In this document: positions 43,950 to 53,003 of the stretch, piece by piece
Position numbering within the stretch: position 1 is the first letter of the stretch
Layout of the letters: every line of letters starts with the position of its first letter
From: Nitrosospira sp.
GTDB lineage: Bacteria > Pseudomonadota > Gammaproteobacteria > Burkholderiales > Nitrosomonadaceae
Reading direction: 5' to 3'
NCBI GenBank assembly: GCA_013450215.1
Contig: JACDSH010000001.1
Location: 1 to 55,479 of the forward strand
DNA: 55,479 nt
The notes under the pieces: generated by a model
The model's database searches: none
Told to the model about the DNA's origin: nothing
What the model saw: the letters and a program-made list of their open reading frames with translations, nothing else
Made by a program: the position numbers and the translations under genes

Positions 43950-46358
43950 ATGTCTAACTCCGTTAGCAATCCCAACCAAGTTTTACTGCCATTATTACCA
44001 CTGAGGGATGTAGTGGTATTCCCGCATATGGTGATGCCGCTGTTTGTTGGGCGGCCAAAATCAATCCAGGCATTAGAGACTGCGATGGAATCCGGCAAGG
44101 GTATCCTGCTGGTGGCTCAGAGGTCTGCTGCTAAGGATGACCCGTCTCCAGAAGACCTTTACAGCGTATGTAGTGTCGCTAATCTGCTGCAGATGCTCAA
44201 ACTTCCAGATGGTACCGTCAAGGTGCTCGTGGAGGGTAATCGGCGCGCCCGCATCTTGAATGTAATCGATGCGGATACGCATTTTACTGGACAGGCTGTA
44301 TTACTTCCGCCGGATGAGATTGATGGTCATGAGGTTGAAGCGATGCGTCGTGCCATGCTGGCGCAGTTCGATCAGTATGTGAAACTCAACAAGAAAATCC
44401 CACCTGAAATTCTGACCTCGCTGAGCGGCATTGATGAGGCTGGTCGCCTAGCCGATACCATCGCCGCACATCTACCACTCAAGCTTGAGCAGAAGCAGGA
44501 GGTGCTGGAGATATTCGATGTGCCGAAGCGATTGGAGCATCTTCTGGGGCTACTTGAGACTGAGCTCGACATACTCCAGGTGGAAAAACGCATCCGTGGC
44601 AGAGTCAAGCGTCAGATGGAGAAGAGCCAGCGTGATTACTATCTGAATGAGCAGGTAAAGGCTATTCAGAAGGAGTTGGGTGAGGGTGAGGATGGCGCTG
44701 ATCTTGAAGAGATCGACAAGAAGATTAAGTCCGCTCAGATGTCCAAAGAGGGTCGTACTAAGGCGGAAGCAGAGCTAAAGAAGCTTCGTTTGATGTCCCC
44801 AATGTCGGCCGAAGCTACGGTGGTCCGTAACTACATCGACTCTTTGGTAGCGTTGCCGTGGAAGAAGAAAAGTAAAATTAGTAAGGATCTACACGCCGCC
44901 GAGACAGTACTCGAGAAGGATCATTATGGTCTGGATAAGGTCAAGGAGCGCATCGTTGAGTATCTTGCAGTACAGCAACGTGTGGATAAACTGAAGGCGC
45001 CGATTCTATGTCTGGTCGGCCCACCTGGTGTGGGTAAGACCTCATTGGGGCAATCCATTGCACGGGCTACCAACCGCAAGTTCGTTCGTATGTCTCTGGG
45101 AGGGGTACGCGACGAAGCGGAGATACGGGGTCACCGTCGCACTTATATCGGTTCGATGCCGGGTAAGATTTTACAGAACATGACTAAGGTGGGTGTTAAG
45201 AACCCACTCTTCCTGCTGGATGAAGTGGACAAAATAGGAATGGACTTCCGTGGCGACCCATCCTCCGCATTATTAGAGGTGCTTGATCCCGAGCAGAATG
45301 ATTCATTTGTGGATCATTACATCGAGGTTGAGTATGACTTATCCGATGTGATGTTTGTTGCGACTGCGAATACATTGAATATACCTGCAGCACTATTGGA
45401 CCGGATGGAAGTAATCCGGCTGTCAGGGTATACCGAGGACGAGAAACTCAATATTGCGACTCGTTACCTACTGCCTAAGCTGATGAAAAGCCATGGCTTG
45501 AAGGAGGACGAGCTGACGGTAAACAGTGCTGCGCTTCGAGATATCACCCGTTATTACACCCGCGAGGCTGGGGTTCGGGCGATGGAGCGAGAAGTTTCTA
45601 AAATTTGTCGTAAGGTTGTAAAGGCGCTACTGCTCAAGGGTGATCAGAAAAAGATTATGGTCACTTCGCGTAACCTAGAAAAATACCTAGGGGTTCGGCG
45701 TTATACATACGGGGTTGCCGAGGAAAAGAATCAGGTTGGACAGGTTACCGGCTTGGCCTGGACCGAGGTTGGGGGGGAGTTGCTGACCATCGAGGCGGTG
45801 GTACTGCCGGGTAAGGGAAATATCCTGCGCACCGGTTCCCTCGGCGATGTGATGAAGGAATCAGTGGAGGCGGCCCGCTCAGTCGTGCGCGCACGCGCTG
45901 GTCGGCTTGGAATCAAGGATGACGCCTTCGAGAAGACCGATATACACGTACATGTACCAGAAGGAGCGACGCCGAAGGATGGACCTTCAGCTGGCGTTGC
46001 CATGACCACAGCACTTGTCTCTGCATTAACTGGGATTCCAGTGCGTGCCGATGTGGCGATGACCGGAGAGATTACCCTGCGCGGCGAAGTATTGGCCATT
46101 GGTGGGCTCAAGGAGAAATTGCTGGCAGCACACCGCGGCGGAATCAAGGTCGTATTGATCCCAGAAGAGAACGTTAAAGATCTTGCCGAGATACCTGAGA
46201 ACATCAAGAACCGGTTGGACATCCAGCCTGTAAAGTGGATAGACCAAGTGCTCGATCTAGCTCTTGAACGGAAACCTGAGGCGCTTCCTGATGTCAATGC
46301 CACCGCGCCACTGCCTGCGGTGGATGACAAAGTTGCCGGTGCCGTAATTAAGCATTAA
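43950..46358 (+). CDS. lon: Lon, ATP-dependent serine protease
   Basis: Lon degrades misfolded and regulatory proteins. The 802-residue LonA protein has the N-terminal substrate domain (LPLLPLRDVVVFPHMVMPL), a coiled-coil section, Walker A GPPGVGKTSLGQ near 355, Walker B FLLDEVDKIG, and the catalytic dyad S680 (KDGPSAGVAM) and K723 (GGLKEKLLAAH). A sigma-32-type promoter lies upstream and a hairpin terminator downstream, so lon can be expressed apart from clpPX. Confidence 0.98.
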   Translation: MSNSVSNPNQVLLPLLPLRDVVVFPHMVMPLFVGRPKSIQALETAMESGKGILLVAQRSAAKDDPSPEDLYSVCSVANLLQMLKLPDGTVKVLVEGNRRARILNVIDADTHFTGQAVLLPPDEIDGHEVEAMRRAMLAQFDQYVKLNKKIPPEILTSLSGIDEAGRLADTIAAHLPLKLEQKQEVLEIFDVPKRLEHLLGLLETELDILQVEKRIRGRVKRQMEKSQRDYYLNEQVKAIQKELGEGEDGADLEEIDKKIKSAQMSKEGRTKAEAELKKLRLMSPMSAEATVVRNYIDSLVALPWKKKSKISKDLHAAETVLEKDHYGLDKVKERIVEYLAVQQRVDKLKAPILCLVGPPGVGKTSLGQSIARATNRKFVRMSLGGVRDEAEIRGHRRTYIGSMPGKILQNMTKVGVKNPLFLLDEVDKIGMDFRGDPSSALLEVLDPEQNDSFVDHYIEVEYDLSDVMFVATANTLNIPAALLDRMEVIRLSGYTEDEKLNIATRYLLPKLMKSHGLKEDELTVNSAALRDITRYYTREAGVRAMEREVSKICRKVVKALLLKGDQKKIMVTSRNLEKYLGVRRYTYGVAEEKNQVGQVTGLAWTEVGGELLTIEAVVLPGKGNILRTGSLGDVMKESVEAARSVVRARAGRLGIKDDAFEKTDIHVHVPEGATPKDGPSAGVAMTTALVSALTGIPVRADVAMTGEITLRGEVLAIGGLKEKLLAAHRGGIKVVLIPEENVKDLAEIPENIKNRLDIQPVKWIDQVLDLALERKPEALPDVNATAPLPAVDDKVAGAVIKH

Positions 46359-46367
46359 CTCTCCTCC

Positions 46368-46398
46368 CTCCCTGTAGCAATGAGTTACAGGGAGTTTC
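46368..46398 (+). terminator. hairpin terminator of lon
   Basis: CTCCCTGTA (46368-46376) pairs perfectly with TACAGGGAG (46386-46394) ten bases after the lon stop, followed by TTTC. The stem is strong and the T tract short. Confidence 0.7.
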
Positions 46399-46605
46399 AA
46401 AATCTGCAGTGAGTGCTTGCTCTCATTTTATATCGTCAGAAATGGGGGGCTAATCGCCTATAACTGCCAATTTAGCACCCGCTCTATCAAGACCTGGAAA
46501 ACAGATGTTGACGATCGAGCTTTGCAAACATTGCGTATACAATGATAGGCGATGGCTTGGATTCTTAGCCTGCATTGCATCCAATACAGATCAAATAGAG
46601 TGACT

Positions 46606-47217
46606 ATGAATCAACCGCTAACCATTACTCTGGCATACACCGGTGCATCAGGCATGCCGTATGGCATCCGCCTACTAGAGATGCTGCTGAAAAGCGGTAA
46701 CCGCGTTTATCTACTGTATTCTCAAGTGGCTCAGATCGTCGCGCAGCAGGAGATGAATTTGGCACTGCCGTCGCGTACGAAGGAAGTGGAGCAATTATTC
46801 AATCAACGATTCAATGCTACTGAAGGGCAGCTTCGAGTATTCGGACGTGAGGAGTGGTTTGCGCCGGTGGCCTCCGGATCGAACCCTGCGGATGCGATGG
46901 TGGTCTGCCCCTGCACGATGGGGACAATGGCTGCTATTGCTGCAGGATTGAGTCAGAACCTGATCGAGCGTGCAGCCGACGTGATGCTGAAAGAAAATCG
47001 CAAGCTCATCCTAGTGCCACGCGAGACGCCATTTTCCGTGATTCATCTAGAAAATATGTTGAAACTTGCACGTAGTGGCGCAGTTATTCTGCCGGCAAAT
47101 CCTGGCTTTTATCATCATCCAGAGACTGTTCAGGAGGTAGTGGATTTTATCGTGGCCCGCACCCTTGATCATTTAGGCATTCCTCATACGCTGATGCCAC
47201 GCTGGGGTGAAGAGTAG
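46606..47217 (+). CDS. ubiX: UbiX, flavin prenyltransferase
   Basis: UbiX attaches a dimethylallyl group to FMN to make the cofactor of the UbiD decarboxylase in ubiquinone synthesis. The 203-residue protein has the start TLAYTGASGMPYGIRLLE, VASGSNPADAMVVCPCTMGT and the ending LPANPGFYHHPETVQEVVDFI. The ATG at 46606 is preferred over an open frame 18 codons longer because it begins at the Rossmann-like strand. ubiD is not in the window. Upstream, 46399-46605 holds no gene. Confidence 0.95.
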   Translation: MNQPLTITLAYTGASGMPYGIRLLEMLLKSGNRVYLLYSQVAQIVAQQEMNLALPSRTKEVEQLFNQRFNATEGQLRVFGREEWFAPVASGSNPADAMVVCPCTMGTMAAIAAGLSQNLIERAADVMLKENRKLILVPRETPFSVIHLENMLKLARSGAVILPANPGFYHHPETVQEVVDFIVARTLDHLGIPHTLMPRWGEE

Positions 47218-47223
47218 TCGTGC

Positions 47224-47883
47224 TTATTTTAGGGGATGCTCTGCCGCACATTCGTCATTAGAAATTGCAACTAACCCAAGATCGGTGACTCGGTAGATCC
47301 CCGCTTCAGTCACAATAAAATTCATCGCAATGTCATGCGGTTGTGGATGTACACTGTCAAGTCTCAAAATCTCAAATGCGACACCAATAGTCAAAGGACG
47401 TGGAGTTGCAGATGCCAGCATGCGGTCGAAATACCCCCCCCCATAACCAAGCCGATATCCCTGCTGATCGAAGCCAACCAGTGGAATGATGAGTGCGTCG
47501 ACTGTCAATAACTCGGTATTGTCTGGAACGGGGATGGCATAAGGACCAACTCTCATGGGAGCTTCCGGCCACCATCGCCGAAACTGCAGTAATCCAAGAT
47601 CTTCGGGGATTTCAGGTAGTCCGAGTGTTGCCCCCTTCGCGCATAGGAAGTTCATCGCAGGCCGTGGGTCATACTCGCCGCGGTATGGCCAACAAAAGCC
47701 CACAATGCATCTCTGTAGCTGCGGGAAAGCTTGTTCAAGCGAGGCGGTGATACCTTTACTCCAATTGCGATGATCTTCTGCAGCAATTGATTCTCTGTGC
47801 TGTATCAAATCAGCGCGCTTAAGCTTTCTCCATTCTTGCCAGTTTTCCATTTTCCTGAGGATAACAGGGATATTGTCTGCCAT
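47224..47883 (-). CDS. 5-formyltetrahydrofolate cyclo-ligase family protein
   Basis: The enzyme uses ATP to convert 5-formyl-THF to 5,10-methenyl-THF. The 219-residue product has the N-terminal substrate segment WRKLKRADLIQHR, YRGEYDPRPAM and the hallmark LGYGGGYFDRML near 145-156, followed by GVAFEILRLDSVHPQPHD. The start may be residue 12 (MENWQEW), where an AGGA site also fits. It converges with ubiX (six bases) and lies 46 bases downstream of mutY on the same strand. Confidence 0.92.
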   Translation of the reverse strand: MADNIPVILRKMENWQEWRKLKRADLIQHRESIAAEDHRNWSKGITASLEQAFPQLQRCIVGFCWPYRGEYDPRPAMNFLCAKGATLGLPEIPEDLGLLQFRRWWPEAPMRVGPYAIPVPDNTELLTVDALIIPLVGFDQQGYRLGYGGGYFDRMLASATPRPLTIGVAFEILRLDSVHPQPHDIAMNFIVTEAGIYRVTDLGLVAISNDECAAEHPLK

Positions 47884-47929
47884 CCACTCCCAATCAAATA
47901 ATCATTTTAAGGTGGTGAGCGGCTACGGT

Positions 47930-48985
47930 TTAAGAAGTTAATTTTGGTGCCATCAGCAGGAGTCGTCGCACCGCTGTGGGAATGGCGGCACCCAATGCAT
48001 CCTCGAATGAGAAGCGAGTTAATCCATAATTTTTGTGAGCGATGACAGGTGAAATAATATGCAGAGGGCGCGGGTAAATACGTAGTTTGAAATGAGTAAA
48101 GCTGTGATCTAAAGGTGGAAGTTCTGCCATCACTCGTACGTTAAGACCGAACTGTTGTTGGCAATAGGAATTGGTATCTTCAGTGAGGGATATTTCGGGC
48201 AGACACCATAACCCACCCCAGATGCCGGTGAGGGGACGTTTTTGAAGCAAGACCCAGTTTTGTTGTAGCATCATCAGCATCACAGTTTCTTTCTGTGGCA
48301 ATAGCTTGCGCGGCCTGGCGGTGGGTAGCTTGTCGACACGATTCTCTCTGAGAGCAATGCAGTCAATCCGGAGTGGACAGACTGAGCACTGGGGTCTGCT
48401 CCGGGTGCAGATGGTGGCACCGAGATCCATCAATGCTTGTGTGTAGGTTTGGATCTGGCCGACAATATCCTTCCTTGGGATCAGTTCTTCTGCTTTCTGC
48501 CACAGAAGAGTCTCGGTATCCTTTGCCCCAGGGTAGCCGTTGATACCGAAGTAGCGTGCAAAGACGCGCTTAACATTTCCATCAAGAATCGCATATTCTT
48601 CACCATAAGCGAACACGGCGATGGCAGCGGCGGTGGATCGGCCAACCCCTGGGAGCTGTTGAATTAGTTTAAGGTCGTGTGGAAATATACCATTGTATTG
48701 GTCAACGATTATCTGTGCAGCCCGATGCAGATTCCTTCCCCGGGCATAGTATCCGAGACCGCTCCATAGTGAGAGAACGGCATCTAGCGATGCTAGCGCG
48801 AGACTATTGATATCGGGGAATTGTTGAAGGAATCGCAGGTAATAAGGTACAACCGTTGCGACTTGGGTCTGTTGAAGCATGATCTCAGACAACCAAATGG
48901 CATATGGATCTTGCGTGTTCTGCCAGGGTAGTTGGTGACGACCGTGGAGGTGTTGCCAGCGGATCAGGTTAGTGGCAAATTTCAC
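47930..48985 (-). CDS. mutY: MutY, adenine DNA glycosylase
   Basis: MutY removes A mispaired with 8-oxoguanine. The 351-residue protein has the catalytic E34 (LSEIMLQQTQV), the HhH motif LPGVGRSTAAAI with D135 (ILDGNVKRV), the Fe-S cysteines C193, C200, C203 and C209 in the C-X6-C-X2-C-X5-C pattern, and a C-terminal NUDIX-like 8-oxoG recognition domain (TGIWGGLWCLPE). The tRNA-Gly gene lies 26 bases upstream on the same strand. Confidence 0.97.
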   Translation of the reverse strand: MKFATNLIRWQHLHGRHQLPWQNTQDPYAIWLSEIMLQQTQVATVVPYYLRFLQQFPDINSLALASLDAVLSLWSGLGYYARGRNLHRAAQIIVDQYNGIFPHDLKLIQQLPGVGRSTAAAIAVFAYGEEYAILDGNVKRVFARYFGINGYPGAKDTETLLWQKAEELIPRKDIVGQIQTYTQALMDLGATICTRSRPQCSVCPLRIDCIALRENRVDKLPTARPRKLLPQKETVMLMMLQQNWVLLQKRPLTGIWGGLWCLPEISLTEDTNSYCQQQFGLNVRVMAELPPLDHSFTHFKLRIYPRPLHIISPVIAHKNYGLTRFSFEDALGAAIPTAVRRLLLMAPKLTS

Positions 48986-49011
48986 ACGTAGCGCGCTGAA
49001 CAGGATAGAAA

Positions 49012-49085
49012 TGGAGCGGGTGAAGGGAATCGAACCCTCGTCGTAAGCTTGGGAAGCTTCTGCTCTGCCATTGAGCTACACCCGC
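49012..49085 (-). tRNA. tRNA-Gly (anticodon CCC)
   Basis: The minus strand gives acceptor GCGGGTG/CACCCGC with encoded CCA, a D arm GCTC/GAGC, anticodon loop TTCCCAA (CCC) and T arm GAGGG-TTCGATT-CCCTT. It reads GGG codons. Position 27-43 is a G.A mismatch. Its promoter lies at 49096-49124. Confidence 0.95.
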
Positions 49086-49095
49086 AATTGTCCTG

Positions 49096-49124
49096 ATTCT
49101 ACTTGCGTTAGAGGGATTACTCAA
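49096..49124 (-). promoter_or_regulatory. promoter of tRNA-Gly in the left arm
   Basis: On the minus strand TTGAGT (49119-49124), a 17-base spacer and TAGAAT (49096-49101) form a sigma-70 promoter whose start point would be near 49088, just before the tRNA 5' end at 49085. Confidence 0.65.
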
Positions 49125-49251
49125 TTGTTTGCCGATCGACTCAGGCTAGCAAGAAATATAATAGTGTTCGTAGATATTTTTCTAATTTCTTATGTGACTG
49201 TGAGGTTAGCTTTTTGTATGCTCGGATTATCGTTTGTCTCTAATACTGTCA

Positions 49252-49280
49252 TTGAGTAATACGGGCAACGCAAGTAGAAT
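49252..49280 (+). promoter_or_regulatory. promoter of thiS-thiG-trmB in the right arm
   Basis: TTGAGT (49252-49257), a 17-base spacer and TAGAAT (49275-49280) repeat the tRNA-Gly promoter in the opposite direction. A start near 49287 would give a leader of about 58 bases before thiS. No TPP riboswitch is visible in that leader. Confidence 0.6.
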
Positions 49281-49344
49281 CCCTAATTCTGTGTATTTAA
49301 ATTGTGCAGATGTTAAAAGCCCACACAAGTCCCAATGCATTCAG

Positions 49345-49545
49345 ATGCAAGTGATACTCAACGGACAGCCACAACGTTTTGATACCCCGCTAAATGTTGT
49401 TCAATTGCTTGAGTATATGGCCTTGCAGGGTAAGCGAATTGCGGTCGAGCGCAATGGAGAGATTGTTCCTCGCAGTCAATTTGGAGAGCAGGTGCTGGCA
49501 GATGGCGACCGACTTGAGATCGTCGTGGCAGTGGGTGGTGGTTAA
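49345..49545 (+). CDS. thiS: ThiS, sulfur carrier protein
   Basis: ThiS is a ubiquitin-like carrier whose C-terminal thiocarboxylate donates sulfur to the thiazole ring of thiamine. The 66-residue protein has MQVILNGQPQRF, NVVQLLEYM, RIAVERNGEIVPRSQF and the required C-terminal Gly-Gly. The start at 49345 matches the family; the open frame extends 37 codons upstream into the inverted-repeat element without similarity. No clear ribosome-binding site is seen. thiG follows after 29 bases. Confidence 0.95.
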   Translation: MQVILNGQPQRFDTPLNVVQLLEYMALQGKRIAVERNGEIVPRSQFGEQVLADGDRLEIVVAVGGG

Positions 49546-49574
49546 ATTCCTCTCAGTAAAAAATCTAGGATTTC

Positions 49575-50378
49575 ATGGATAACCTGATTATCGCCGGCAA
49601 GACGTATTCCTCTCGACTGCTGGTCGGTACCGGAAAATACAAAGACTTTGATGAGACGCGTGCGTCGATAGACGCGAGTGGGGCACAAATCATTACCATA
49701 GCAATCCGTCGCACTAATATCGGCCAGAATCCCGGTGAGCCAAACCTGTTGGATATACTGCCCCCCTCTCAATACACATTATTACCTAATACCGCCGGCT
49801 GCTTCACAGTCGACGATGCGGTCCGTACGTTAAGGCTTGCACGTGAATTACTCGATGGCCATAGCTTAGTGAAGTTGGAAGTGCTCGGGGATCCGAAGAC
49901 ACTCTTCCCTAACATGGTTGAAACCCTTAAGGCTGCAGAAATCCTGGTGAAGGAAAATTTCCAGGTGATGGTTTATACCTCTGATGATCCAATCCTGGCT
50001 CGGCAACTAGAGGAGATTGGCTGCGTTGCCGTGATGCCGCTGGCATCGTTGATTGGTTCGGGCATGGGCATTTTAAATCCATGGAATCTACAGATCATCA
50101 TAGATAATGCTAAGGTACCGGTGATCGTGGATGCGGGTGTAGGTACGGCTTCGGATGCGGCCATCGCCATGGAGATTGGCTGCGACGGGGTGCTGATGAA
50201 CACCGCCATTGCTGCTGCTCAGAGGCCCATACTGATGGCTTCTGCCATGAAAAAAGGGGTGGAGGCCGGGCGGGAGGCTTATCTGGCCGGTCGTATGGCG
50301 AAGAAGCTCTACAGCGCGAGCCCGAGTTCACCCGTCACTGGCGTCATCAGCAGCAGCAGCAAAGATCAATCGGCCTAA
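49575..50378 (+). CDS. thiG: ThiG, thiazole synthase
   Basis: ThiG condenses deoxyxylulose phosphate, ThiS thiocarboxylate and dehydroglycine into the thiazole phosphate. The 267-residue TIM barrel has [21 protein letters not shown], the Schiff-base K100 in LVKLEVLGD, and [13 protein letters not shown] and [13 protein letters not shown] Ser-rich tail ends it. The partner genes thiC, thiE, thiO/thiH and thiF are not in the window. Confidence 0.98.
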   Translation: MDNLIIAGKTYSSRLLVGTGKYKDFDETRASIDASGAQIITIAIRRTNIGQNPGEPNLLDILPPSQYTLLPNTAGCFTVDDAVRTLRLARELLDGHSLVKLEVLGDPKTLFPNMVETLKAAEILVKENFQVMVYTSDDPILARQLEEIGCVAVMPLASLIGSGMGILNPWNLQIIIDNAKVPVIVDAGVGTASDAAIAMEIGCDGVLMNTAIAAAQRPILMASAMKKGVEAGREAYLAGRMAKKLYSASPSSPVTGVISSSSKDQSA

Positions 50379-50411
50379 TTTTAGGCTGCCGCACAGTATC
50401 ATCCCTCCCGC

Positions 50412-51083
50412 ATGCCAGAACATCGTCCTATCCGCAGTTTTGTTCTTCGACAGGGCCGTATCTCGAACGCGCAGCGACACGCGTATGAGATCTTGCTCCC
50501 GCAGCATGGTATTCCATTTGAGGGTAACCTGATCAATCTTGACCAGGTCTTTGGCAGGAGCTCACCCAAGTTTCTTGAGATCGGTTTTGGTATGGGAGAG
50601 ACGACTGTTTCTATCGCCCGGATGCATCTGCAGAATGATTACCTCGCTATTGATGTTCACACACCCGGCGTTGGGAGTCTGCTGAAGCAGATCGGTGAGA
50701 CGGGCCTGAGCAATCTGCGCATCATTCAGCATGATGCGGTTGAGGTATTGAAGTGCATGCTGCCACCCGAGTGTCTCGACGGAACGCACATTTTTTTCCC
50801 AGATCCCTGGCCTAAAGGACGTCACCATAAGCGACGTCTAATTCAGCCTCAATTCATTACGCTGTTGAGCGAGCGGTTAAAGCATGGCGGATATCTACAC
50901 GTGGCTACGGATTGGGAGGAATATGCCCAACAGATTCTGCAAGTGCTGAGTAGTGAGCCGCAACTTATTAATACGGTTACAGACTATGCACCCCGTCCAG
51001 CATACCGTCCCTTGACTAAGTTTGAGCAGCGCGGATTGAAGTTAGGACATGGAGTGTGGGACCTGGTATTCCAGAAAAAGTGA
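50412..51083 (+). CDS. trmB: TrmB, tRNA (guanine-N7)-methyltransferase
   Basis: TrmB makes m7G46 in the variable loop of many tRNAs using SAM. The 223-residue protein has the SAM site [14 protein letters not shown], the substrate motif [16 protein letters not shown] and the C-terminal [21 protein letters not shown] segment. It is the third gene of thiS-thiG-trmB, 33 bases after thiG, an order seen in Betaproteobacteria. Confidence 0.97.
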   Translation: MPEHRPIRSFVLRQGRISNAQRHAYEILLPQHGIPFEGNLINLDQVFGRSSPKFLEIGFGMGETTVSIARMHLQNDYLAIDVHTPGVGSLLKQIGETGLSNLRIIQHDAVEVLKCMLPPECLDGTHIFFPDPWPKGRHHKRRLIQPQFITLLSERLKHGGYLHVATDWEEYAQQILQVLSSEPQLINTVTDYAPRPAYRPLTKFEQRGLKLGHGVWDLVFQKK

Positions 51084-51091
51084 ATCTTACT

Positions 51092-51112
51092 CTATTCCAC
51101 TCTTTGGAATAG
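51092..51112. terminator. hairpin between convergent trmB and hemW
   Basis: CTATTCCA (51092-51099) pairs perfectly with TGGAATAG (51105-51112) around five bases, eight bases after trmB. There is no T-run, so its terminator role between these convergent genes is tentative. Confidence 0.4.
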
Positions 51113-51136
51113 GGGCCGGGATAGAGACCGACCTAT

Positions 51137-52345
51137 TTATAGTTCACTCTTCTCAGGCAGGAAAATCTGCAGCAAATCATTGAGAAAGCGTCGTCCCACA
51201 GGAGTGGGGGTGACGCGGAGGTGATCACGCACGATTAACCCACGCTGTTCAGCTTCGTTGAGTTGCTGCTGGATCGCGGTGATCGGTAGGCCGGTCCGTT
51301 GCTGGAACATTTCGCTGGAAAATCCTGCTGTGAGGCGCAGCGCATTCATCATGAACTCGAAGCCACGCTCATCTCTCCCCACTTCGTGTTGATCTTGTAG
51401 CGGGGTATCCAATGCCGACTGGGAAAGATATTCTTTGGGCTGCTTGTAACGCATCTGACGAACGATTCTGTCAGCAAAACTGATTTTGCTATGTGCCCCT
51501 GCACCAATACCAAGATAATCACCGAACAGCCAGTAATTCAGATTGTGGCGTGACTCAAGCCCCGGTTGCGAGAATGCTGAAGTTTCGTAATTGGTGTACC
51601 CATTGCTGGCGAGGGTTTGCTCGATCATTATCTGCATCTCTGCTGCTAAATCATCATCAGGTAATGATGGTGGGTAACGATGGAATAGTGTATTGGGCTC
51701 CAGCGTGAGGTGGTAGGCGGAAATATGTGCGATACCGAGAGTGCATGCATGCTGGATATCTTCATTGGCTTCCGCCAGTGTCTGCCCAGGCAGGGCATAC
51801 ATCAGATCGAGATTCACGTTGTCAAAATTTCTCTGGGCGATCTCCACCGCATGATGTGATTCATTGCCATCATGAATTCGGCCTAGTGCTTTTAGGTGCA
51901 GGGAGTTGAAGCTCTGGATGCCGAGCGAGAGGCGGTTGATCCCTGCAGAACGGAAGTCGGCAAATTTCTGTGCTTCAACCGTGCCAGGATTAGCTTCGAG
52001 CGTAACCTCGGCTAGATGCTCCATCGGAAGCAGGGTGCGTACTGCAGTTAAGATCGCATCAATCGAGTGAGCGCTGAAGAGACTGGGCGTACCCCCCCCA
52101 AAAAATATACTGACTACCTTTCGCCCCCAGATTTGTGGCAATGCATTTTCTAAGTCACGGATCAGGGCTGCAACATAGTCATTCTCTGGAATATTTCCAT
52201 TGTGGGTTTCATGTGAATTGAAGTCGCAATAGGGACATTTTTTAACGCACCACGGCAGATGAATGTAGAGACTCAGCGGTGGGAGTGTCGTCAAGCGTGG
52301 TGCCTGTGAGCCGAGGATTGAGGAGAAGGAGATGATTGAGGTCAT
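51137..52345 (-). CDS. hemW: HemW, radical SAM haem chaperone
   Basis: HemW is related to coproporphyrinogen dehydrogenase HemN but binds haem and delivers it. The 402-residue protein has the radical SAM cysteines C33, C37 and C40 followed by Phe42 (CPYCDF), where HemN has a fourth Cys; this favours HemW. FFGGGTPSLF, EANPGTVE and LSLGIQSF follow. It lies downstream of rdgB and rph on the minus strand, a common order. Confidence 0.95.
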   Translation of the reverse strand: MTSIISFSSILGSQAPRLTTLPPLSLYIHLPWCVKKCPYCDFNSHETHNGNIPENDYVAALIRDLENALPQIWGRKVVSIFFGGGTPSLFSAHSIDAILTAVRTLLPMEHLAEVTLEANPGTVEAQKFADFRSAGINRLSLGIQSFNSLHLKALGRIHDGNESHHAVEIAQRNFDNVNLDLMYALPGQTLAEANEDIQHACTLGIAHISAYHLTLEPNTLFHRYPPSLPDDDLAAEMQIMIEQTLASNGYTNYETSAFSQPGLESRHNLNYWLFGDYLGIGAGAHSKISFADRIVRQMRYKQPKEYLSQSALDTPLQDQHEVGRDERGFEFMMNALRLTAGFSSEMFQQRTGLPITAIQQQLNEAEQRGLIVRDHLRVTPTPVGRRFLNDLLQIFLPEKSEL

Positions 52346-52392
52346 GATGGGCTTAGGAATCGGATCGCAGATGCAACGTGCGATGTATCCGA

Positions 52393-52989
52393 TTACTTGA
52401 CCATTTCCTGTCTAATACTTTCAACTAACCGGATCAGCGCCTGACTACGATGGCTGATCTTATTCTTTTGTTCGAGTGGGAGTTCAGCTGAGGTCACCCC
52501 TAGTTCAGGAAGATAGAAATGGGGATCATAGCCAAAACCACCGTTGCCGCGTGGTTGTGGAATGATTTGCCCATGCCAGGAACCATCGGCAATGATCGGT
52601 TGTGGATCGTCGACATGGCGCACTAGCGTCATCACACAGTAATAATGGGCATTATGGTCCGACTGATGGGTCAGTGCTTCGATCAGTTTCTGATTATTGC
52701 GTTCATCCGACTTCGGCTCTCCCGCGTAGCGCGCCGAATGGATGCCAGGCTGGCCGTTCAGGGCGTTCACGCAAATACCGGAATCATCTGCTAGCGCAGG
52801 CAAACCGGAGCAACGACTGGCATGACGCGCTTTGGCTAATGCATTTTCGATGAACGTACAATAAGGTTCATCTACTTCCGAGATATCAAATACCGACTGC
52901 GGCAGCACCTCAAGCCCGAGGGGCTCAAGTAGGTGACCTATCTCATGCAGCTTGCCAGGGTTGTTGCTGGCGATAACGAGCTTTCTCAT
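52393..52989 (-). CDS. rdgB: RdgB, dITP/XTP pyrophosphatase
   Basis: RdgB hydrolyses non-canonical purine nucleoside triphosphates to keep them out of DNA. The 198-residue Ham1-family protein has VIASNNPGKLHEI, the ALADDSGICVNAL catalytic segment, SARYAGE and GGFGYDPHFYLPE. It starts 14 bases after the rph stop, so rph-rdgB-hemW is probably one transcript. Confidence 0.97.
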   Translation of the reverse strand: MRKLVIASNNPGKLHEIGHLLEPLGLEVLPQSVFDISEVDEPYCTFIENALAKARHASRCSGLPALADDSGICVNALNGQPGIHSARYAGEPKSDERNNQKLIEALTHQSDHNAHYYCVMTLVRHVDDPQPIIADGSWHGQIIPQPRGNGGFGYDPHFYLPELGVTSAELPLEQKNKISHRSQALIRLVESIRQEMVK

Positions 52990-53003
52990 TTTCTTAGATC
53001 AAC

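Larger units (their letters stand above)
49095..49281. repeat. 187-base element with 31-base inverted arms
   Basis: The left arm (49095-49125) and right arm (49251-49281) are inverted copies. Fifteen outer bases (GATTCTACTTGCGTT and its complement) and ten inner bases (ATTACTCAAT and its complement) are perfect; the six bases between them differ. A direct CCT flanks both ends (49092-49094 and 49282-49284). The AT-rich 125-base interior has no convincing gene. Each arm holds the same promoter facing outward. It looks like a MITE or an inverted promoter duplication. Confidence 0.8.

Noticed and set aside
46470-46490. TTAGCACCC resembling a CIRCE half-site upstream of ubiX
   Set aside because: The matching inverted half GAGTGCTAA is missing at nine-base spacing.
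49071-49259. Open frame of 62 codons across the inverted-repeat element upstream of thiS
   Set aside because: It begins inside the tRNA-Gly gene, runs through both arms and the AT-rich interior, and has no ribosome-binding site or recognisable domain.
49282-49344. TPP riboswitch expected before thiS
   Set aside because: The conserved CTGAGA and the ACCTGATCTGGATAATGCC-like segments of the thi-box are not present.
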